Below, one piece after another: positions 5,989 to 10,292 of a stretch of DNA of 10,292 bases. Source of the DNA: Desulfobacterales bacterium CG23_combo_of_CG06-09_8_20_14_all_52_9 (GTDB taxonomy: Bacteria; Desulfobacterota; Desulfobacteria; Desulfobacterales; UBA2156). Position 1 is the stretch's first letter. Every line of letters starts with the position of its first letter. The translations under genes and the position numbers were made by a program. The stretch is taken from assembly GCA_002771315.1 (NCBI GenBank), contig PCSF01000091.1, positions 1 through 10,292 of the forward strand, written 5' to 3'. A model generated the notes under the pieces. The model searched no databases. It was not told the origin of the DNA and saw only the letters and a list, made by a program, of their open reading frames with translations.

Positions 5989-7581
5989 ATGAAAATGCAA
6001 AAAATCATGGATAGCTCAAATTATATGGAGAGGGAGACGGGGATTGCGCAGCTTAAGGAAAAAGCGAAGCGATGGGATCTCATCATCATCGGAGGCGGCG
6101 CAACCGGATTGGGAACGGCTGTGGATGCCGCAGCTCGGGGCTATGCCACGCTTCTTTTAGAGCAAGGGGATTTTGCCCAGGGGACCTCGAGCCGGAGCAC
6201 GAAACTGATCCACGGCGGGGTGCGTTACCTCCAGCAGGGAAATCTCTCCCTCATCGTGGAGGCCCTGAAAGAGCGGGGGCGCCTTCTCCGCAATGCACCG
6301 CACCTGGTGTTTAACCTTCCCTTCGTGGTGCCCAATTATGACTGGTGGGAGGGACCGTTCTACGGCATCGGTCTGAAGATCTACGACATGCTGGCCGGAA
6401 AAGAGGGATTCGGCGGCTCCGAGATTTTATCCCGTAAAGAAACGCTGAAGCATATCCCGACGGTGGAAACGCTCGGCCTGAAATGCGGCGTGATCTACCA
6501 CGACGGCCAATTCGATGACGCACGCCTGGCCATCAACCTCGCCCAGACCGCCTGGGAACAGGGTGCCGTCGTGGTCAACTACATGCGGGTCGAAGCCCTC
6601 CTAAAGAAAGACGACTTCATCGAAGGCGTCATTGCATGCGATGTCGAAACCGGAACGGAATATCCCCTCAAGGCGAAAGCGGTGATCAACGCCACAGGTC
6701 CTTTTTGCGACGGTATCCGCAGGATGGATGATCCGGCCTCACGCGCCATGATTCAGCCGAGCCAGGGCGTGCATATCGTCCTGGATAAATCGTTTCTGCC
6801 CGGGGACAGTGCCATCATGGTGCCGCATACGGACGACGGTCGGGTCCTGTTCGCCGTCCCTTGGCACGACAGGGTCATCGTCGGCACCACTGATACACCC
6901 CTTGAAAAGGTTAGCCTCGAGCCGATCCCTCTCTCGGAGGAGATCGATTTTCTGATCTCACACTCCTCCCGCTACCTCGCGAAGGATCCTGGGAAAGAGG
7001 ATATCCGAAGCATGTTCGCCGGAATCCGCCCTCTGGTGGGACAACAAGGTCTCTCCGATACGGCCGCCCTTTCGAGAGACCATGTCCTTTCCATCTCCCG
7101 TTCCGGCCTGATCACCACCACCGGCGGCAAATGGACCACCTATCGTAAAATGGCCGAGGAAACAGTGGATCAGGCCGCCGTTATCGGCCAGCTTGATCCT
7201 AAGCCGTGCACCACACAGGATCTGAAAATCCACGGATACCACGAAGACCCTGCATCCTTTGGAAATCTTGCCATTTACGGCTCCGACGCCCTCAGGGTCC
7301 GGGATTGCATCAACCAAGACAATGCTTTACGGGAAAAGATCGACCCTGATCTGGATGTTTTTGCGGGAGAAGTCTTTTGGGCCGTCAAAAACGAGATGGT
7401 CCGGACCGTGGAAGACTTTCTATCCCGCAGGAGGCGCGTCTTAATCCGCGATGCGGCTGCCGGCATCCGTATGGCGCCCAGGGTAGCGGAAATTCTGTCC
7501 AAAGCCTTGGGAAGGGACGACTCCTGGCGCCTAGAACAGGTAAAACGCTTCACAAACCTGGCTCGCGGTTACTTGCCCTGA
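5989..7581 (+). CDS. glpD: FAD-dependent glycerol-3-phosphate dehydrogenase
   Basis: It oxidises sn-glycerol 3-phosphate to dihydroxyacetone phosphate and passes electrons to the quinone pool at the inner membrane face. The 530-residue protein has the dinucleotide-binding motif DLIIIGGGATGLGTA (Gly35-Gly42), the GlpD signature GTSSRSTKLIHGGVRYLQQG (65-84), VINATGPFCD, VPWHDRVIVGTTDTP, GIRPLV and TTTGGKWTTYRKMAEE (377-390). A C-terminal DAO_C-type helical domain follows from about 410. There are no transmembrane helices, consistent with peripheral membrane attachment. It is about 30 residues longer than E. coli GlpD, mostly at the N terminus. ATG codons at 5989, 5995, 6007 and 6025 are all possible and none has a clear ribosome binding site. 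No glpK, glpF or glpR is adjacent in the window, so a glycerol operon cannot be claimed. Confidence 0.93.
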   Translation: MKMQKIMDSSNYMERETGIAQLKEKAKRWDLIIIGGGATGLGTAVDAAARGYATLLLEQGDFAQGTSSRSTKLIHGGVRYLQQGNLSLIVEALKERGRLLRNAPHLVFNLPFVVPNYDWWEGPFYGIGLKIYDMLAGKEGFGGSEILSRKETLKHIPTVETLGLKCGVIYHDGQFDDARLAINLAQTAWEQGAVVVNYMRVEALLKKDDFIEGVIACDVETGTEYPLKAKAVINATGPFCDGIRRMDDPASRAMIQPSQGVHIVLDKSFLPGDSAIMVPHTDDGRVLFAVPWHDRVIVGTTDTPLEKVSLEPIPLSEEIDFLISHSSRYLAKDPGKEDIRSMFAGIRPLVGQQGLSDTAALSRDHVLSISRSGLITTTGGKWTTYRKMAEETVDQAAVIGQLDPKPCTTQDLKIHGYHEDPASFGNLAIYGSDALRVRDCINQDNALREKIDPDLDVFAGEVFWAVKNEMVRTVEDFLSRRRRVLIRDAAAGIRMAPRVAEILSKALGRDDSWRLEQVKRFTNLARGYLP

Positions 7582-7606
7582 TCTTTTAAAACTTTTGAGA
7601 TATGAT

Positions 7607-7764
7607 TGATGGCTTCGCAAAAAGTCGTCACCCCGTTGAAAAACGGGGTCCAGTGGTTTCATAAGTGCTTGAAAACACTGGATTTTGGCGCTTGTCCCGG
7701 ACTCGATCCGGGATTCCCAGGAATGACGGAAAGAGAGCATTTTCGACTTTTTACGTGACCATCA
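7607..7764. repeat. MITE-like intergenic repeat with imperfect terminal inverted repeats (copy 1)
   Basis: TGATGGCTTCGCAAAAAGTC starts at 7607 and the other end, reverse-complemented from 7764, reads TGATGGTCACGTAAAAAGTC; 16 of 20 positions match, and the next base (G) also matches. The interior carries three stems: ACCCCGTT/AACGGGGT (7630-7649, GAAA loop), CCAGTG/CACTGG (7650-7681) and TCCCGGA/TCCGGGA (7695-7713). No open frame of substance is present. A near-identical left end recurs at 10123. It fills about half of the 313-base gap between glpD and the next gene; the rest (7765-7894) is AT-rich leader with no clear promoter. No target-site duplication is evident. Confidence 0.7.
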
Positions 7765-7894
7765 TGGTTTATTCAAGATAGAAAGGTTTTCTGTCCTATT
7801 GGGTCACAACTAACTGCTTTTAACAAGAAAACGAAGATCCTGATATATCTTTTATAAACGAGCGGAAGGGCTCTGCAGACAGGGGAAAGCCTCC

Positions 7895-8947
7895 ATGCCG
7901 GATCTGAAAACGATACTGGAAATTGTCAAGAACAACGAAGAAACCGCCCGAAAATTTTTCGAGATCGAAAAGCGGATTCTGACCATCCTGGACTTTCCCA
8001 GTCTTGTCGAGGTCCTTTTAGCCGAGATCCGCAATCAATTCAAAATCCCTTATTCCTGGATATCGCTGATCGGAAAAAGCGACCTTGCCGGTTTCATCGA
8101 GAAGCTTGCCGCATCCGAAAAACACAAGAAGCATCTGAATATCGTGGATAAGAAAACCTTTGAGGATCTGACCGGAATGCGAAGCGAACCGGTTCTGGTC
8201 AACGGAGATTTGAGTCGGTTTATTCCCCTTTTCCCGGAAGGGCGGAGATTCCCGATACGCTCCATCGCCATCGCTCCTATTGCCCTAGACGGGAACATCA
8301 TCGGCAGCATGAATCAGGGCGATCCTTCCCCTGACCGATTTCATCCCGACATTGACGGCAGCCTCCTGGAACAACTTGCCGTAAAGGTCTCGCTCTGCCT
8401 TTCCAACGTGATCGCCCATGAGAAAGTGCGGTTTCTCGCCTTCCACGATCCTTTGACCGGATTGCTCAATCGGCGCGTAATGGATTCCGTCCTGGAAAGG
8501 GAATATCTGCGGGCAAGACGCTACCGCACGAGTCTTTCACTGGTCTTTCTGGATCTGGACCGCTTCAAAGAAGTCAACGACATCCAAGGCCACGGCGTCG
8601 GCGACGAACTCCTGAAATACCTGGCCCAAAAACTTTCCGGGTTCTGCCGGAAGATCGACATAGTGGCCCGGTTTGCCGGGGATGAATTCCTCGTTCTTTT
8701 GCCGGAAACGAATAAAAAGAGCGCACAGCTTCTTATGGAGCGGATATGTGCCCATTTTACGGATCACCCCCTCCGGTCAGGGGGGAAGAGCACGCCCGTT
8801 TCTTTCAGTTACGGGGTCGCTTCGGTGGAAGATGCAGGAATCGGCGACTCCAGAACCCTTCTCAAAAAGGCCGACGAAGCGCTGTATGAAGCTAAAAAGG
8901 CCCGAAAAGCCGGAATTTCAATTGGAAGGGACCAAGCGAAGTTATAA
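7895..8947 (+). CDS. Diguanylate cyclase-type protein: GAF-like (DUF484-like) domain plus AGDEF domain
   Basis: The 350-residue protein has an N-terminal sensor region (about 1-170) of GAF/DUF484 type, recognised from the helix KRILTILDFPSLVEVLLAEI and the later SIAIAPIALDGNIIGSMNQG. A GGDEF domain runs from DPLTGLLNRR (185-194) to the end. Substrate motifs are intact: FLDLDRFKEVNDIQGHGVGDELL keeps the Asn and Asp that contact guanine. The signature is AGDEF (261-265) rather than GGDEF, a variant that can still be active in some proteins. RKID (252-255), five residues before it, is a complete RxxD inhibitory site. The product would be cyclic di-GMP, made in the cytosol. AGGGGA at 7881-7886 supports ATG 7895. 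It converges with the other GGDEF gene, 39 bases away. Confidence 0.85.
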   Translation: MPDLKTILEIVKNNEETARKFFEIEKRILTILDFPSLVEVLLAEIRNQFKIPYSWISLIGKSDLAGFIEKLAASEKHKKHLNIVDKKTFEDLTGMRSEPVLVNGDLSRFIPLFPEGRRFPIRSIAIAPIALDGNIIGSMNQGDPSPDRFHPDIDGSLLEQLAVKVSLCLSNVIAHEKVRFLAFHDPLTGLLNRRVMDSVLEREYLRARRYRTSLSLVFLDLDRFKEVNDIQGHGVGDELLKYLAQKLSGFCRKIDIVARFAGDEFLVLLPETNKKSAQLLMERICAHFTDHPLRSGGKSTPVSFSYGVASVEDAGIGDSRTLLKKADEALYEAKKARKAGISIGRDQAKL

Positions 8948-8966
8948 GGTAACGGCTATGGATGCC

Positions 8967-8999
8967 CCGGAGAATTTGCCCTGGGTTCATTCTCTCCGG
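8967..8999 (+). terminator. Possible terminator-like hairpin between the convergent GGDEF genes
   Basis: CCGGAGA (8967-8973) pairs with TCTCCGG (8993-8999) around a 19-base loop, and a T6 run sits at 9008-9013, eight bases further on. The distance to the T run is longer than in a standard intrinsic terminator and part of it lies within the end of the opposite gene. Confidence 0.3.
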
Positions 9000-10018
9000 A
9001 AACGGGCTTTTTTCCGGGCCCGTTTCGCGGCGAACATGGCGTTGTCTGCTAGGATGAGCAGATCCTTTTCCGTCTCGGCATCTTCGGGATAAACCGCCAT
9101 GCCGAAGGAGGCGGTAAGCGTCAGGTCCGGGGTCTCGGAAATCAGGTATCTCGATTCTTTGATACTCTGTGCGATGGAATCCATTTGTCGCACCGCCTCG
9201 GTCCGCCCTTTATCCCTGAATATCAGGACATATTCATCGCCGCCGTACTTGATCAAAACATCCTTTTGGGAAAGGCGGGATGCAATGGTGCCGGCCACTT
9301 CCTTCAAGACCTGTCCGGCCGCCAGATGTCCATGGGTATCGACGATGGTTTTGAAATCATCGATGTCGACAAAGGCCACCGTCAGGCCCTCCCTGGACCG
9401 GTTGGCCTCGGCAATAAACCTCTTAAGGTTCTGGTGCAGAAAGCGGGCATTGTAATGTCCCGTGTATTCGTCCGTGATGCTGAGCCGTTCCACCTGAGCA
9501 AAAAGCTGGGAGTTTTCAACGGCGATGGCCACGTAATCGGAAAGGATCGTGAGTATCGAAAGATACCGATCCTCGAAGGAATCCACATCATTCACATTGA
9601 TGATTTCGATGACTCCCAAGACTCTGTCTTTTGCTTGAACAGGGACGCAATAAATCGACCGGGTGACAAAACCCGTTTCCTGATCCACCTTATGGTTAAA
9701 CCTCCCATCCTTCCGGACGTCGGGGATGAAAATCGGTTTCCCCGAGGAAAAAACAGTGCCGGCGATTCCTTCCCCGGGCCGGATCCGTATGTCTTTCACC
9801 TCGCTTTTATCAATCCCCACGGCAATTTCAAACCGTAATTCGCCCGTCGCCTCATCTTCCAGCAATAACGACCAGTTGTGAGCCGGGATCAGCTGGCTGA
9901 TCTTGGTCATGATGAGCTCCAGGATTTCCTGAATTTTAAAGGTAGCGATGAGGGTTTTGCCGATTTCAAGGCAGGCCTGAAGCTTGTTTTCCGTATCTGA
10001 TGACATCCCGAAATCCAT
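8987..10018 (-). CDS. GAF-GGDEY domain protein with altered nucleotide-recognition residues
   Basis: A GAF domain (about 15-170) is clear from RIRPGEGIAGTVFSSGKPIF and RSIYCVPVQAKDRVLGVIEI. The GGDEF domain begins at ITDEYTGHYNARF, a loosened form of the usual DxLTGLxNRR, and has the signature GGDEY (259-263) and the metal aspartate region AFVDIDDFK. In the stretch TIVDTHGHLAAGQVL the two positions that contact guanine in PleD (Asn335 and Asp344) are Val226 and Gly235. The inhibitory-site slot reads SQKD instead of RxxD. It may be a cyclase with changed base preference, as in Hypr GGDEF enzymes of Geobacter where the Asp is Ser, or a nucleotide-binding or inactive signalling protein. ATG 10018 or 10006 could be the start; neither has a good ribosome binding site. 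Confidence 0.82.
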   Translation of the reverse strand: MDFGMSSDTENKLQACLEIGKTLIATFKIQEILELIMTKISQLIPAHNWSLLLEDEATGELRFEIAVGIDKSEVKDIRIRPGEGIAGTVFSSGKPIFIPDVRKDGRFNHKVDQETGFVTRSIYCVPVQAKDRVLGVIEIINVNDVDSFEDRYLSILTILSDYVAIAVENSQLFAQVERLSITDEYTGHYNARFLHQNLKRFIAEANRSREGLTVAFVDIDDFKTIVDTHGHLAAGQVLKEVAGTIASRLSQKDVLIKYGGDEYVLIFRDKGRTEAVRQMDSIAQSIKESRYLISETPDLTLTASFGMAVYPEDAETEKDLLILADNAMFAAKRARKKARFRRE

Positions 10019-10122
10019 GGTTGAATGCGGTTGATCTGGTGAAAGATATTATCTTAATAAGCATTTTTTACTATCGAAAGGAATCATGTCTTGTCAATAT
10101 CTTTCAGGTCCGCCTTTAACCT

Positions 10123-10292
10123 TGATGGCTTCATAAAAAGTCCATCTGCTGCGTTGCGCTGCATCCCCTGCCCGGTTGAATGCCGCTTTGCGGCCCTGCT
10201 TCGCAGGATTCAACCGGGTAAATCATTGCGGTGTACCTATAAGTACGCCTCATTCCTCAGGATTTGCGCGCCTTGCATCTGAAGCTTTTTAC
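10123..10292. repeat. Second intergenic repeat with the same left end (cut by the window edge)
   Basis: TGATGGCTTCATAAAAAGTC at 10123-10142 matches the left end of the 7607 repeat at 18 of 20 positions. The interior is different: a three-way-junction fold (10171-10218), a 7-bp stem GGTGTAC/GTACGCC (10230-10249, one G-T pair) and GC-rich tracts. The window ends in GAAGCTTTTTAC, which is the start of the inverted copy of the TAAAAAG end, so the element probably closes about ten bases beyond. It lies upstream of the GAF-GGDEY gene and codes for nothing evident. Confidence 0.65.
10171..10218. repeat. Gap-free three-way-junction (cloverleaf-like) palindrome
   Basis: An 11-bp outer stem CCCGGTTGAAT (10171-10181) / ATTCAACCGGG (10208-10218) encloses two adjoining 5-bp hairpins, GCCGC-TTT-GCGGC (10182-10194) and CCTGC-TTC-GCAGG (10195-10207). 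Every base between the outer arms belongs to one of the two hairpins and no base is unpaired outside the two loops. It could form in either strand as single-stranded DNA or in RNA. Confidence 0.85.

Noticed and set aside
7531..7740. 69-residue minus-strand frame over the end of glpD and the repeat at 7607
   Set aside because: It spans a coding end and a structured repeat, so it is a chance open frame. Such frames recur wherever this kind of repeat lies.
9185..9838. 217-residue open frame on the plus strand opposite the GAF-GGDEY gene
   Set aside because: It is entirely antisense to a clear domain-bearing gene, has no ribosome binding site and shows no recognisable motif.
10171..10218. Integron attC-like core sites (GTTGAAT and ATTCAAC fit GTTRRRY and RYYYAAC)
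   Set aside because: In attC the RYYYAAC box comes first and GTTRRRY last; here the order is reversed on both strands, and the spacer lacks the L boxes and extrahelical bases. There is no integrase or gene cassette nearby.

Overview
The window looks like a piece of chromosome from an anaerobic Desulfobacterota (Deltaproteobacteria-type) bacterium. This is an inference from three things: the intergenic repeat style (7607-7764 and 10123 to the end), the mid-range G+C with long ordinary genes, and the mix of Ni-pincer cofactor genes with many GGDEF signalling proteins. No rRNA, tRNA, CRISPR array or complete insertion sequence is visible.

Layout. The first 287 bases are the end of a HAD-type phosphatase gene. 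A small ABM-fold protein (358-696) with a strong ribosome binding site follows. At 784-2058 one open frame joins the front two thirds of a REP-associated Y1 transposase (HUH motif present, catalytic Tyr region missing) to an apparently full-length LarE. LarB follows with a 20-base overlap (2039-2794). LarB and LarE are two of the three enzymes that build the nickel-pincer nucleotide (NPN) cofactor; LarC and any LarA-type client enzyme are not in the window. The lar genes run head-on into gnd, encoding 6-phosphogluconate dehydrogenase (minus strand, 2791-4236), and the two stop codons share bases.

From a divergent promoter region (4237-4347) a YgjP/DUF45 HExxH metalloprotein gene (4348-4893) runs rightward. 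It is followed by an alpha/beta serine hydrolase (5014-5934) and an FAD glycerol-3-phosphate dehydrogenase, glpD (5989-7581).

The right third carries two GGDEF proteins in convergent orientation. One is a GAF-like/AGDEF protein with an intact RxxD inhibitory site (7895-8947). The other is a GAF/GGDEY protein whose guanine-contacting positions are changed and whose inhibitory site is missing (8987-10018, minus). Each is bordered on its outer side by a copy of a non-coding repeat with nearly identical ends (TGATGGCTTC..AAAAAGTC) but unrelated, highly structured interiors. The second copy runs off the window and contains a gap-free three-way-junction fold at 10171-10218.

No clear new defence or biosynthetic system is present. 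The points most worth a second look are the transposase-larE junction, the shared-end repeat family with its three-way junction, and the GGDEY domain with non-canonical base-recognition residues.
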